Positions 22,217 to 31,532 of a stretch of DNA of 64,000 bases are shown one piece after another (the first letter of the stretch is position 1; every line of letters starts with the position of its first letter). The DNA lies in contig NZ_PVTL01000001.1 of the NCBI RefSeq assembly GCF_003003265.1, forward strand, positions 124,001-188,000, given 5' to 3'. The notes beneath the pieces were generated by a model that was not told the origin of the DNA, made no database searches, and saw nothing but the letters and a program-made list of their open reading frames with translations. This DNA comes from Glaciihabitans tibetensis (GTDB lineage Bacteria > Actinomycetota > Actinomycetes > Actinomycetales > Microbacteriaceae). The translations under genes and the position numbers were made by a program.

Positions 22217-23689
22217 ATGTCCGATACACACCCCCCTGCCACCGACCCTGGCACCGCGCGTCCCACCGCACCGGCGCGCTCCAACACCAAGGTGATCCTT
22301 CTGGCCATCGCCGGCGCGCTTGGTGGCTTTCTGTTCGGTTTCGACTCGTCCGTCGTTAACGGTGCCGTTGATCCGATCCAGGACCAGTTCAACCTGAGCG
22401 ACTCGTTGACCGGTTTTGCGGTCGCGAGTGCGTTGCTCGGCTGCGCGGTGGGTGCTTACCTCGCCGGTCGGCTCGCCGATCGCTACGGTCGCATCCCGGC
22501 GATGATCGTCGGATCGATCCTGTTTCTGATCAGCGCGCTCGGGTGCGGCCTCGCGACCGGTGTCGTCGACCTCATCATCTGGCGTCTCGTTGGCGGTCTC
22601 GGAATCGGAATCGCGTCGGTGATTGCCCCGGCCTACATCGCTGAGATCTCGCCGAAACAGCTGCGTGGACGCCTCGGCTCCCTGCAACAGCTGGCCATCA
22701 CGCTCGGCATCTTCGCGGCGCTGCTGTCCGACACCGTGTTCGCGAACGCGGCAAACGGCGCAGAGGCCGAGTTCTGGTTGGGTCTTGAGGCGTGGCGGTG
22801 GATGTTCCTCGCCGGCGTTGTCCCTGCCATCGTCTACGGCGTGGTGGCACTGAAGCTGCCGGAGTCTCCGAGATTCCTCGTCCTCAAGGGCCGTGACGAT
22901 GAGGTGCGCGCCATCTTCGCCCGACTCTGGCCCGACGACGACGTCGAACGCGCCATCCGCGAGATGCGCGAAGGCATCGAGACCGACGCCCAGGGGTCCC
23001 AGAAGGGCGCTCTGCGCGGCAACCGTTTCGGGCTGAAGCCGATCGTCTGGGTGGGCATCATCCTGTCGGTGTTCCAGCAATTCGTCGGCATCAACGTGAT
23101 CTTCTACTACTCGACCACCCTGTGGAAGTCGGTTGGTTTCGAGGAGAGCGACTCGCTCACCATCTCGGTGATCACCGCCGTGACCAACATCGCCGTGACC
23201 TTCGTGGCGATCGCGCTCATCGACCGCATCGGGCGACGCCCCATCCTGCTCAGCGGCTCACTGGGCATGGCCGTCTCGCTGGCGACCATGGCCGTCGCCT
23301 TCAGCCAGGCCAACGATGTGAGCGGCTCACCGTCGCTTCCGGGAGCGTGGGGCCCGATCGCTCTCGTTGCCGCCAACGTGTTCGTGGTCAGTTTTGGCGC
23401 GTCCTGGGGCCCCGTCGTATGGGTATTGCTCGGCGAGATCTTCCCGAACCGGATCCGTGCGCGCGCCCTCGGTATTGCCGCCGCCGCGCAGTGGATCGCC
23501 AACTTCCTGGTCACGGTATCGTTCCCGCCGCTGGCCGAACTGTCGCTCGTTCTCACCTACGGTCTCTACGCGGTCTTCGCCGCCGCATCGTTCGTGTTCG
23601 TGTTCAAGGTGGTCCCCGAGACAAACGGAATGTCGCTGGAGGAGGCGAACACGCTGTTCGTGAAGAAAAAGAAGAAGATCGGGGCCTAA
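22217..23689 (+). CDS. Sugar porter family MFS transporter (copy 1)
   Basis: 490 residues, 12 membrane helices. Sugar-porter signatures are GFLFGFDSSVVNGAV in helix 1, GRLADRYGRIP in loop 2-3, PESPRFLVLKGR after helix 6, FYYSTTLWKSVGF in helix 7, DRIGRRP in loop 8-9 and VPETNGMSLEE at the end. It should import a monosaccharide or polyol with protons. The next gene is a close paralogue in the same direction. No regulator or sugar enzyme is adjacent, so the sugar cannot be named. Confidence 0.95.
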   Translation: MSDTHPPATDPGTARPTAPARSNTKVILLAIAGALGGFLFGFDSSVVNGAVDPIQDQFNLSDSLTGFAVASALLGCAVGAYLAGRLADRYGRIPAMIVGSILFLISALGCGLATGVVDLIIWRLVGGLGIGIASVIAPAYIAEISPKQLRGRLGSLQQLAITLGIFAALLSDTVFANAANGAEAEFWLGLEAWRWMFLAGVVPAIVYGVVALKLPESPRFLVLKGRDDEVRAIFARLWPDDDVERAIREMREGIETDAQGSQKGALRGNRFGLKPIVWVGIILSVFQQFVGINVIFYYSTTLWKSVGFEESDSLTISVITAVTNIAVTFVAIALIDRIGRRPILLSGSLGMAVSLATMAVAFSQANDVSGSPSLPGAWGPIALVAANVFVVSFGASWGPVVWVLLGEIFPNRIRARALGIAAAAQWIANFLVTVSFPPLAELSLVLTYGLYAVFAAASFVFVFKVVPETNGMSLEEANTLFVKKKKKIGA

Positions 23690-23782
23690 TACACCCGCCC
23701 CGCCCCGGCGCCAACGGCTGCCCCTCGCCGCTGTCTCGACGTATCGTACCCACACGATTGTTCGACAACGGAGTGGACAGTG

Positions 23783-25216
23783 ATGTCAGAAACAGCGCCG
23801 AAAACTAATCGCAAAGTCATCGGTCTCGCGCTGGCAGGCGCCGTGGGCGGGTTTCTCTTTGGGTTCGACTCATCCGTTGTCAACGGTGCGGTCGACCCCA
23901 TCCAGCAGCAGTTCGACCTGTCGCAGTCGCTCACCGGATTCGCGGTGGCGAGTGCGCTGATCGGCTGTGCGGTGGGCGCGTACGGTGCCGGGCGAATCGC
24001 CGACCGGTGGGGGCGGATACCGACGATGCTGGTCGGAGCGGTGCTGTTTTTTGTGTCTGCTCTCGGGTGCGGTTTGGCATTCGGCGTGTGGGACCTCATT
24101 CTGTGGCGCCTCGTCGGCGGGCTGGGTATTGGCATCGCCTCGGTCATCGCGCCCGCCTACATCGCCGAGATTTCACCCCGTCACATGCGCGGACGGCTCG
24201 CCTCCCTGCAGCAGCTCGCCATCACCGTGGGCATCTTCGTGGCGCTGTTGTCAGATGCGCTTTTCGCCACAGCTGCAGGCTCGGCGGCATCCGAATTCTG
24301 GCTCGGTCTCGAGGCGTGGCGGTGGATGTTCCTTGCCGGCGCACTTCCCGCCGCAATTTACGGGCTGATCGCCTGGCGCCTGCCCGAGTCGCCGCGGTAC
24401 CTCATTCTCAAGGACCGCGATGACGAGGTGCGCACCCTGTTTTCGCGGCTGTGGCCCGGCGAGGACGTGGAGCGTGCCATCCGAGACATGCGCGAGAGCA
24501 TTGAAACGGACAAGCTCGCCAGTGAAAAGGGCGCCCTGCGCGGACCACGGTTTGGCCTCAAACCAATCGTCTGGATCGGCATCATCCTGTCGGTGTTCCA
24601 GCAGTTCGTCGGAATCAACGTCATCTTCTACTACTCGACCACCCTGTGGCGATCGGTGGGCTTCGCGGAAAGCAGCTCGCTGACGATTTCCGTCATCACC
24701 TCGGTCACCAACATCGCCGTGACGTTTGTGGCGATAGCCCTCGTCGACCGGGTAGGGCGGCGGCCGATCCTGTTGGTCGGGTCGCTCGGGATGATGGTGT
24801 CCCTCGCCACGATGTCGTTGGCCTTCAGCCAAGCCAACGAGGTGGACGGCGCACCGAGCCTTCCCGCGCCCTGGGGGCCGATCGCGCTCGTGGCCGCCAA
24901 CGTGTTTGTGATCAGCTTCGGGGCGTCCTGGGGTCCCGTTGTGTGGGTGCTGCTCGGCGAGATTTTCCCGAACCGGATTCGTGCTCGCGCGCTCGGCGTG
25001 GCCGCCGCCGCGCAGTGGATAGCGAACTTCACGGTCACGGTGACCTTTCCGCCGCTCGCCGAGTTCTCCCTGGTCTTCACCTACGGTCTCTACGCCTTCT
25101 TCGCCGCGTTGTCGTTCATCTTCGTGCTGAGAAAAATTCCGGAGACGAATGGGATGTCGCTTGAGCAAGCCAACACCCTCTTTGTCGACAAGAAAAAGGC
25201 TCCCAAGAAAAACTGA
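23783..25216 (+). CDS. Sugar porter family MFS transporter (copy 2)
   Basis: 477 residues; an upstream GTG at 23780 is an equally possible start. Every family motif is the same as or nearly the same as in copy 1 (FGFDSSVVNGAVDPIQ, LPESPRYLILK, FYYSTTLWRSVGF, ETNGMSLEQ), so this is a tandem duplication with moderate divergence mainly at the ends and in loop segments. It has its own spacer of about 90 bases and ribosome site, so separate regulation is possible. It converges with the SDR gene with a gap of only 11 bases. Confidence 0.95.
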   Translation: MSETAPKTNRKVIGLALAGAVGGFLFGFDSSVVNGAVDPIQQQFDLSQSLTGFAVASALIGCAVGAYGAGRIADRWGRIPTMLVGAVLFFVSALGCGLAFGVWDLILWRLVGGLGIGIASVIAPAYIAEISPRHMRGRLASLQQLAITVGIFVALLSDALFATAAGSAASEFWLGLEAWRWMFLAGALPAAIYGLIAWRLPESPRYLILKDRDDEVRTLFSRLWPGEDVERAIRDMRESIETDKLASEKGALRGPRFGLKPIVWIGIILSVFQQFVGINVIFYYSTTLWRSVGFAESSSLTISVITSVTNIAVTFVAIALVDRVGRRPILLVGSLGMMVSLATMSLAFSQANEVDGAPSLPAPWGPIALVAANVFVISFGASWGPVVWVLLGEIFPNRIRARALGVAAAAQWIANFTVTVTFPPLAEFSLVFTYGLYAFFAALSFIFVLRKIPETNGMSLEQANTLFVDKKKAPKKN

Positions 25217-25227
25217 GGCGTGGAGCG

Positions 25228-26172
25228 TCAGGCGACGGGGAAGCGTGCCGTCGTCAACTCTTCTGCCGTTTCCCAGATGCGCCGGGACTCGTCTTCGCTC
25301 CGCAAGCGCGAGAACAGCTTCTGCTCGGCCGGAGCTCCACCCACGTGACCGAGTCCGTTCGGACCGTAGAACCGGCCCGCGTGCGCGTCAGGTGAGGTCG
25401 CGGCGTACAGAGCGGGCAGTGCCGCTGTCTCGGGGGTGCCGACCAGGACCCCTCGCGCAGAAAGCCATCGGATCGTTCGGATTTCCCGGGTGTCCGCGCC
25501 GCGTCCCAGCTCCGGCCGGGCAGCCAGCAGGCTCGTGGGAGCGACTCCCGGATGGGAGAGGTTGCTGCTGATACCCCACCCATTGGCCTCGCTGCGCCGA
25601 TTCAGCTCGAGGCCGAACAGCCCAAACGCGATCTTGGACTGGCTGTAGGCACGCATGCCGTGGTAGCGGCGCTCCCAGTTGAGGTCGTCCCAGTTGATCG
25701 CGCCTTGGTTGGCGGCGACGCTGACCTGCGAGGTCACCCGCGCGTTGCCGGCGCGGAGCAGCGCGAGCAGGTGGGATACGAGCGCGAAATGGCCGAGGTA
25801 GTTGGTTCCGAATTGCGACTCGAAACCGTCGACGGTCGTTTGCCGCTCGGGTGGGGTCATCACTCCGGCATTGTTGATCAGGAGGTGGATGGGGTTCCCC
25901 TCGCCGCGGAGGACTTCGCCGAGGGCAGCGACGGACTCCAAACTGGCCAGGTCGAGGTGTCGAAGCGAGACGGCAGCAGACGGAGCGTTCGCAAGGATGC
26001 GGGCGGCGGCTGCTTCCCCCTTGCGGAGGTTGCGCACCGGCAAGATGACCTCGGCCCCTGCCGCGGCCAGGCGGGTCGCGATACGGAGTCCAATGCCGTC
26101 GCTGCCGCCGGTGACGACGGCCCGCTTGCCTGATTGATCGGGGATGATGATGTCGATGGGTGTGCGTGTCAT
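25228..26172 (-). CDS. Short-chain dehydrogenase/reductase
   Basis: 314 residues. TGGSDGIG (about 21-28) binds NAD(P), NNAGVM follows near residue 100, and the catalytic YSQSK is present near residue 170. Length and the retinol-dehydrogenase-like pattern HLDLASLESV suit the atypical SDR group acting on unknown carbonyls. It diverges from an XRE regulator across 231 bases, a common pairing in which the regulator represses the SDR. Confidence 0.93.
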   Translation of the reverse strand: MTRTPIDIIIPDQSGKRAVVTGGSDGIGLRIATRLAAAGAEVILPVRNLRKGEAAAARILANAPSAAVSLRHLDLASLESVAALGEVLRGEGNPIHLLINNAGVMTPPERQTTVDGFESQFGTNYLGHFALVSHLLALLRAGNARVTSQVSVAANQGAINWDDLNWERRYHGMRAYSQSKIAFGLFGLELNRRSEANGWGISSNLSHPGVAPTSLLAARPELGRGADTREIRTIRWLSARGVLVGTPETAALPALYAATSPDAHAGRFYGPNGLGHVGGAPAEQKLFSRLRSEDESRRIWETAEELTTARFPVA

Positions 26173-26282
26173 TGTTTACTCCTCGGCGGTGGTGGTCGTG
26201 GTTGTCTTCTTCGACCTTCGACGCTGCGGCCGGGGTTATCCAGGACTCTCCAGGTCACGGCTGAGGAGGCCACCCCTGGGGG

Positions 26283-26353
26283 CACGTCCGGACACACGTC
26301 CGGAGACATCAGGGATGGATCGGCAGTCACTGGTTATCTGTCGCCCCGGGGCG
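26283..26353. promoter_or_regulatory. Repeats and palindrome between SDR and XRE regulator
   Basis: CACGTCCGGA occurs twice with a 12-bp period (26283-26292 and 26295-26304), each containing the palindrome TCCGGA. The perfect palindrome CGCCCCGGGGCG lies at 26342-26353, about 50 bases before the regulator ATG. Either could be the operator for the divergent pair. Confidence 0.45.
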
Positions 26354-26403
26354 GTAAGAAGTAGACGGAACGGTGGGAGAGATCCCTTCGAGAGGAGAAG
26401 TCC

Positions 26404-27246
26404 ATGGTGATCGACAGGGGCGGTTTGGCTGAGTTCCTTCTCCGACGGCGGGAAGTTCTCCAGCCCGAAGACGTCGGTCTTACGCGGGGTCAGCGTCGCC
26501 GCATCACGGGTCTTCGACGCGAAGAAGTCGCCGGGCTCTGCCACATGTCGACGGACTACTACGCCCGCCTCGAGCGGGGAACCGGACCACAACCGTCAGA
26601 ACAGATGATCGCCTCGATCGCGCAGGGCCTGCACCTTTCTGTCGACGAACGCGACCACCTGTTCCGCCTCGCCGGGCATCAGCCACCCCCACGCGGCCCC
26701 TCGAGCGACCACATCAACCCGGGACTGCTGCGGATCCTCGATCGTTTGAACGACACTCCGGCCGAAATCGTTACTGAGCTTGGCGAGACGCTCAGGCAGA
26801 CGCACCTCGGCGTCGCGCTCACCGGCGACACCACGCACTTCGCCGGCGCGCACCGCAGCATTGCCTATCGCTGGTTCGCCGACGAATCCAGTCGACTGCT
26901 GTACGCCCCCAAAGACCACCCCTTGCTGTCGAGGCTCTGGGTCTCCGGGCTGCGCGAGATCATGACGCGCCGCGGCCCATCGTCGCGAGCCGCCCAGCTC
27001 GCCGACGCTCTCCTCGATCGAAGTGTCGAGTTTCGCGCGATCTGGGAGTTGCACGAGATCGGCGTCCGTCCCCCCGAGACCAAGAACTTCGTTCACCGCG
27101 AGCTGGGGGCGCTGGAGCTAACCTGCCAAACGTTGACCGACCCGACCCAGTCCCACTCGTTGCTGGTGTACACGGCCGCCCCCGGCACCGAGAGCTACGA
27201 GAAACTACAACTGCTCTCCGTCATCGGGGCTCAATCCCTTCGCTGA
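26404..27246 (+). CDS. XRE-type transcriptional regulator with MmyB-like ligand domain
   Basis: 280 residues with ribosome site GAGAGGAGAAG. A helix-turn-helix covers residues about 10-70 (RRREVLQPEDVGL, RRRITGLRREEVAGLCHMSTDYYARLERG). The rest (HINPGLLRILDRLNDTPAEIV, then RWFADESSRLLY) matches the MmyB-like ligand-binding domain common in actinobacteria. This class usually represses a divergent oxidoreductase gene and releases on binding a fatty-acid-like ligand. Its 3' end overlaps the convergent TMEM175-like gene by 42 bases. Confidence 0.92.
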   Translation: MVIDRGGLAEFLLRRREVLQPEDVGLTRGQRRRITGLRREEVAGLCHMSTDYYARLERGTGPQPSEQMIASIAQGLHLSVDERDHLFRLAGHQPPPRGPSSDHINPGLLRILDRLNDTPAEIVTELGETLRQTHLGVALTGDTTHFAGAHRSIAYRWFADESSRLLYAPKDHPLLSRLWVSGLREIMTRRGPSSRAAQLADALLDRSVEFRAIWELHEIGVRPPETKNFVHRELGALELTCQTLTDPTQSHSLLVYTAAPGTESYEKLQLLSVIGAQSLR

Positions 27247-27918
27247 CTCGGCAGGTGGCCGAGCCCCGTTGTGGTGGGCACCGACGCCCGCTTTGTCGTC
27301 GGCCCGCATCAGCCTGCGCGCGACCGGTCGCACCAGGAGCAGCTCAAGCGGACCGGCGAGGAACAGGGCGAGCAGCGCCCACAGCCCCACCGGCGTGAGC
27401 ACCCCGATAACAAACGCCACCAGAAACAGGGCGGAGTTGATCACACTCCCCAGCATTCCGCGCGATGACAGGGGCAGAGCCGGATCGAGTACTCCCGGCG
27501 TGCGCGCAATGAGCACCATCAGCACCGTGAGCACGCAGCTGCTCGCGGCCATGGTGCCGATGTAGAAGCCGACCGCCGCCGGGTCAACCGAGAGCTCCGA
27601 GACCACCGCAGTGGGCAGCGGCAGGATCACAATGGTGAAGGCCCAGGCGAAGTTGACCCAGACGAGCAACCGGCTGTGGGCTCGCACGTGTTGGAAGAGG
27701 GAGTGATGGGCCATCCACAGTCGCGCGATGACCGCGAAACTGATTGCAAAACCCGTCAGCTGGGAGAGGTTCTCGCCGAGGAACTCTTCGACGCTGAGAC
27801 TTCTCTCCGCCGCGCCGGATACCTCATCAACGAGCGGAAGAACCAGCAGGGTGATCGCGATCGCCGCAACCGCGTCGGTGAAGAAGACAACCCGATCGAG
27901 CCCACGTTCCGTTACCAT
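27205..27918 (-). CDS. TMEM175 family (DUF1211) potassium-channel-like protein
   Basis: 237 residues with six membrane helices. The first helix carries FFTDAVAAIAITLLVLPL, the bacterial form of the RxxxFSDAxxAIxxTLL selectivity motif with Thr replacing Ser. WMAHHSLF and FAWAFTIVILPLPTAV also fit. TAGATT at 27925-27930 lies six bases before the ATG, so it is leaderless. Potassium leak conductance is inferred from the family. Confidence 0.88.
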   Translation of the reverse strand: MVTERGLDRVVFFTDAVAAIAITLLVLPLVDEVSGAAERSLSVEEFLGENLSQLTGFAISFAVIARLWMAHHSLFQHVRAHSRLLVWVNFAWAFTIVILPLPTAVVSELSVDPAAVGFYIGTMAASSCVLTVLMVLIARTPGVLDPALPLSSRGMLGSVINSALFLVAFVIGVLTPVGLWALLALFLAGPLELLLVRPVARRLMRADDKAGVGAHHNGARPPAESAKGLSPDDGEQL

Positions 27919-28030
27919 CGGGCCAATCTAGCGGCCGGGCACGCCGGCAGCCATCCGCACGCGCCAGTGACTTTAGCCCCCGTTTGGCCCGCGAGCGCCT
28001 CGTAGGCTGGAGGGCGGAAAGGCCATCATC

Positions 28031-29455
28031 GTGACAGTACTCACCGAATCATCCGCCAGCTCCGAATCGCCCACTGGCACCGAATCATCCGTGGTGTTCG
28101 ACGAACTTGCGGCACTCCTCCCGGCATCCCAGCTGATGGCGACCGACGAGGGTGCCAGTTACTACCGCGACCAGTCCGACGGCACCGCCAGTGGCCTGCC
28201 GCTCGCGATCGTTTTTCCGGCGAATACAGAAGATGTGGCGGCGATTGTGGCGATCGCGGCAGCACACCACGTGCCCGTCGTTCCGCAGGGTGCACGCACC
28301 GGACTGGCTGGCGGCGCCAATGCCGTTGCGGGATGCCTCGTGCTGAACACCACCCGCATGAACAAGATCATCGGGGTCGACCGAGACGACCAGACAGCCA
28401 CCGTGCAGGCCGGGGTGCGCACCATCGCACTCGCGCGCGCCGCGTCGGCCGTCGGACTGTTCTACCCGCCGGACCCGGGCTCCTGGCGTGCGTCCACCAT
28501 CGGCGGAAACGTCGCCACCAACGCCGGCGGGATGCTGTCGGTCAAATACGGCGTTACCGGCAACTTCGTGCGGCAGCTCACGGTGGTCCTCGCGGATGGG
28601 TCCGTCGTCCGCACCGGCCAGCGCACGATCAAGGGTGTCGCCGCCTACGATCTCACGGCTCTGCTGGTGGGCTCGGAGGGCACCCTCGGCATTGTCACCG
28701 AGATCACCGTTGGGCTCCTCCCGGCACCGGCCGCAGCCTTCGGGGTCTCCGCAACGTTCGCGACGGTCGCCGAGGCGCTGGCGGCGGCGAGTGTCATCGT
28801 CGCCTCGAGCCGCAGGCCTAGCGTTCTGGAATACCTCGACGGTGCGTGTATCACCGCGATCAACGCGTACGACCCGGCATCCGCCCTCCCCGCGGGCACC
28901 GCGGCGCTTCTTTTGATCCAGTCAGACGAGGCGGGACGAGCCGCCGACGACGTGCGCACGTACGCTGAGACGCTGCGGGCCGGCGGCGCAACCGCGGTAG
29001 TCATCGCGTCGGATGCTGTCGCCCTCGACGAGTTGATGAACGCCCGTCGGCTGCTGCATCCCGCGCTGCAGGCGGTACGGGGTGCGAGTCTCAACGAGGA
29101 CATCACGGTTCCCCGGTCGCAGCTGCCGACGCTGTTGAGCTCGCTCGAGCAGATCTCCGCCGAGCTGGCCATCCCGATCGCGGTGGGCGGGCACCTCGGT
29201 GACGGCAACCTGCACCCCATCGTTGGTTTCGACCCGTCGTCTGAGGTCGATGTGGCTGCCGCACAGGAGGCTTACGCCCGGATCATCCGCCTGGCCATCT
29301 CTCTTGGCGGCTCCGCCACGGGGGAGCACGGAATCGGCGTTCTCAAGCAGGACCACCTCGATGACGAGCTGGGCCCGGTGCTGCGCGCACTTCAGGAGCG
29401 GGTAAAGCACGCATTCGATCCCGACGGGATCATGAACCCCGGCAAAAAGCTGTAG
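28031..29455 (+). CDS. FAD-linked oxidase, glycolate oxidase GlcD / D-lactate dehydrogenase type
   Basis: 474 residues from a GTG with GGAAAGG upstream. The PCMH-type FAD domain shows VPVVPQGARTGLAGGA and GSWRASTIGGNVATNAGGM. The C-terminal cap contains GGHLGDGNLHPI and STATGEHGIG-like GSATGEHGIGVLKQ, and ends with DPDGIMNPGKKL. It oxidises a D-2-hydroxy acid, but the exact acid cannot be told. There is no GlcE/GlcF partner next to it, so it may work as a single subunit. Confidence 0.93.
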   Translation: MTVLTESSASSESPTGTESSVVFDELAALLPASQLMATDEGASYYRDQSDGTASGLPLAIVFPANTEDVAAIVAIAAAHHVPVVPQGARTGLAGGANAVAGCLVLNTTRMNKIIGVDRDDQTATVQAGVRTIALARAASAVGLFYPPDPGSWRASTIGGNVATNAGGMLSVKYGVTGNFVRQLTVVLADGSVVRTGQRTIKGVAAYDLTALLVGSEGTLGIVTEITVGLLPAPAAAFGVSATFATVAEALAAASVIVASSRRPSVLEYLDGACITAINAYDPASALPAGTAALLLIQSDEAGRAADDVRTYAETLRAGGATAVVIASDAVALDELMNARRLLHPALQAVRGASLNEDITVPRSQLPTLLSSLEQISAELAIPIAVGGHLGDGNLHPIVGFDPSSEVDVAAAQEAYARIIRLAISLGGSATGEHGIGVLKQDHLDDELGPVLRALQERVKHAFDPDGIMNPGKKL

Positions 29456-29533
29456 CGACACCGGCCGGAGGTGAGGTGCCCTTTCGGGGCGCGTGACCGA
29501 TGCGGTAGCGTCGAGCCCACGGGAGGCGAAGCG

Positions 29534-29833
29534 ATGCGACACATCAGGGCGGGTATGGCGGCGGTTGTTGCTGCCCTCGCCGTGCTGCTCGTCGTGCTCG
29601 CGCCGGCGGCATTGGCGTCACCGACCACGCTGGCCGCGGCCGTCGCCGTGACCATTATCGCGGCCGTGCTCGTGTTGCAAGCCGCCGCGGTAACCTCCGG
29701 GTCGCGTAGCGCGCTCGCCCGCAGCACCGCGTTTGCGCGCCGTCAGGAACGATCCGCTGAGCCCGCCCCGCAGCATCCGGATACCGCAGGACGACCCCGC
29801 ACCCGGGCACCCTCACGAGGGTCCCGGGCCTAG
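29534..29833 (+). CDS. Small membrane protein beside the second YidC (DUF6412-like)
   Basis: 99 residues from the ATG at 29534 with GGGAGG upstream. Two hydrophobic helices (MAAVVAALAVLLVVLAPAALA and AAAVAVTIIAAVLVLQAAAV) are followed by a charged Pro/Arg-rich tail. In actinobacteria a protein of this kind is often encoded just before a second YidC, and I recall the name DUF6412 for it. The gap to the YidC gene is 82 bases. A helper role in insertion is only inferred. Confidence 0.65.
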   Translation: MRHIRAGMAAVVAALAVLLVVLAPAALASPTTLAAAVAVTIIAAVLVLQAAAVTSGSRSALARSTAFARRQERSAEPAPQHPDTAGRPRTRAPSRGSRA

Positions 29834-29915
29834 AACTTCTCGCTGTCCCTGTGGACTGGCGGATGATTCGTGGCCCCTCCGGCCACCCATCCGTTCCAAC
29901 CACAGGGAGAATTCC

Positions 29916-30743
29916 GTGGACCTCTATTCCTTTACTCCGATCGCCGCCGTCCTCGATGCGGCTTACTCATTTCTCTCCGCTCTCGTCAGCCTGCTGCAGC
30001 CCGTTGCGGGCGCCTCCAGTGCGGCGGCTGCCATCGTGCTGCTCACCGTGCTGGTGCGCCTGGCCCTGATTCCGGTGGGCATTTCGCAGGTGCGCGCGGA
30101 ACGCACCCGTCGGCGGTTGGCTCCGGCCCTGCGCGAGCTGCAGCGCCGGTACTCCGCAGACCGCCCGCAGCTCCAGCGCAAGACTTTGGAGCTGTACAGC
30201 AGAGAGAAGGCGTCGCCACTGGCCGGCTGCCTGCCGCTGCTCTTTCAGGCTCCCGTGCTGTCGACGGTGTACGGGCTGTTTGTGCTGGGCTCCATCAATG
30301 GGCACGACAATGCGTTGCTGGACGCGACGGTCGGCGGCGTTCCGCTCGGCAGTACTCTCGCGGGAGCCGTCGGCGCGGGCCTGACCTGGCAGGAAGCCGC
30401 GGTGTACGTGGTCCTGCTCGCGGTCCTGGTCACCGTGGCTGCCTTCGCCAGACGCACGGCGCTCGCGCAGGCGCAACTCGATGCTCCAGGGCAGGCGGCA
30501 GCACCGTCAGGACCGGCAGCGCCGTCAGCGCCGTCAGCGGCACGATCAGCCCGGGCGCGACAGCAGGCTCCGTCGGGTGGCACGCCGCAGCTGAGTCCCG
30601 GGGTCGCGGCGATGCTCAGCTGGGCGCCGTTCATCACGGCGATCGTCGCGATCTTCGTGCCTCTCGCGGCGGCGATCTACCTCGCGGTGTCGACCACCTG
30701 GACGCTGGTGGAACGGGCCATTCTCCGCGCGCGGCTGAGCTGA
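29916..30743 (+). CDS. YidC/Oxa1 family membrane protein insertase (second, short form)
   Basis: 275 residues from a GTG preceded by CAGGGAG. The 60KD_IMP core is present: IVLLTVLVRLALIPVGISQVRA with the conserved hydrophilic-groove Arg, then LQRRYSADRPQLQRKTLELYSREKASPLAGCLPLLFQAPVL. The region after helix 4 is an Ala/Pro/Ser-rich insertion. There is no basic C-terminal ribosome-binding tail and no rpmH-rnpA context, so it is an accessory paralogue rather than the essential housekeeping copy. Confidence 0.9.
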   Translation: MDLYSFTPIAAVLDAAYSFLSALVSLLQPVAGASSAAAAIVLLTVLVRLALIPVGISQVRAERTRRRLAPALRELQRRYSADRPQLQRKTLELYSREKASPLAGCLPLLFQAPVLSTVYGLFVLGSINGHDNALLDATVGGVPLGSTLAGAVGAGLTWQEAAVYVVLLAVLVTVAAFARRTALAQAQLDAPGQAAAPSGPAAPSAPSAARSARARQQAPSGGTPQLSPGVAAMLSWAPFITAIVAIFVPLAAAIYLAVSTTWTLVERAILRARLS

Positions 30744-30764
30744 GGAATGTGGCGCGTGCCGCCG

Positions 30765-31529
30765 TCAGGCCCGGACGCCGACCTCGATGATCGTGAACAG
30801 TGCGCCGGTGGGATCTGCGGCGTGCGCGAGCCGGCCGTAAGGGGAGTCGATGACGTCATCCAGCATCATCCCGCCGAGTCTCCGGATCCGGTCGGCACTC
30901 TCGTCGGGGTCGCTGACCCCGAAATACACCAACCAGCGGGACGGATCATCCGCCCCAAGATAGGTGGCGTCGTACACCCCGGCCAGCGCCTGCTGCGGAG
31001 CACCGACGGTCGACATCCGAAAGTCGGCGGTGTCGCTCAGGACGGCGGGATTCCAGTCAAAGACATTGCCGTAGAACCGCAGCGACTGCCGGTAGTCGCG
31101 GGTGTGCAACTCGTGCCAGACGGTCGTGCCCGATTCTCCGGTGATCTCGTACCCCGGGTGGCCGCCCGGTTGCCAGGCGCCAGCGAGCGCACCCGTGGGG
31201 TCGATGAAGAGAACGACCGTGCCCGCGTCGGAGATGCGGTCATGCTTGATCACCCGGCCCTCGTTCGCCAGCACCGACGCGGCCGTGTCGTCGGCATCCT
31301 GGGTGGAGAGATATGTGGTCCAGGTGTCCGGAGTGTTGCTGGTGTTCGACGCCATCCCCGCCACTCGCCTGCGGTGCTTGTAGAAGTTGGTGTAGCCGCC
31401 GTACTCCACGCTCGACTTCAATGCCGTCCATCCGAAAAGCTGGCCATAGAAGTCAACGGCCCGGTCGGGGTCAGAGCTGAGCAGATCGGCCCAGATCGGA
31501 GAGCCCGGAAAGCGGATGGGCGCTGGCAT
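30765..31529 (-). CDS. VOC (glyoxalase/bleomycin-resistance) family protein
   Basis: 254 residues made of two tandem betaalphabetabetabeta modules: SPIWADLLSSDPDRAVDFYGQLFGW at the N terminus and ELHTRDYRQSLRFYGNVFDW in the second half. A double-module monomer is the usual form of this subfamily, related to hydroxylase-like VOC proteins. Metal-dependent chemistry is possible but the substrate is unknown. It lies three bases after the DUF1801 gene, so they form a pair. Confidence 0.9.
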   Translation of the reverse strand: MPAPIRFPGSPIWADLLSSDPDRAVDFYGQLFGWTALKSSVEYGGYTNFYKHRRRVAGMASNTSNTPDTWTTYLSTQDADDTAASVLANEGRVIKHDRISDAGTVVLFIDPTGALAGAWQPGGHPGYEITGESGTTVWHELHTRDYRQSLRFYGNVFDWNPAVLSDTADFRMSTVGAPQQALAGVYDATYLGADDPSRWLVYFGVSDPDESADRIRRLGGMMLDDVIDSPYGRLAHAADPTGALFTIIEVGVRA

Positions 31530-31532
31530 CGT

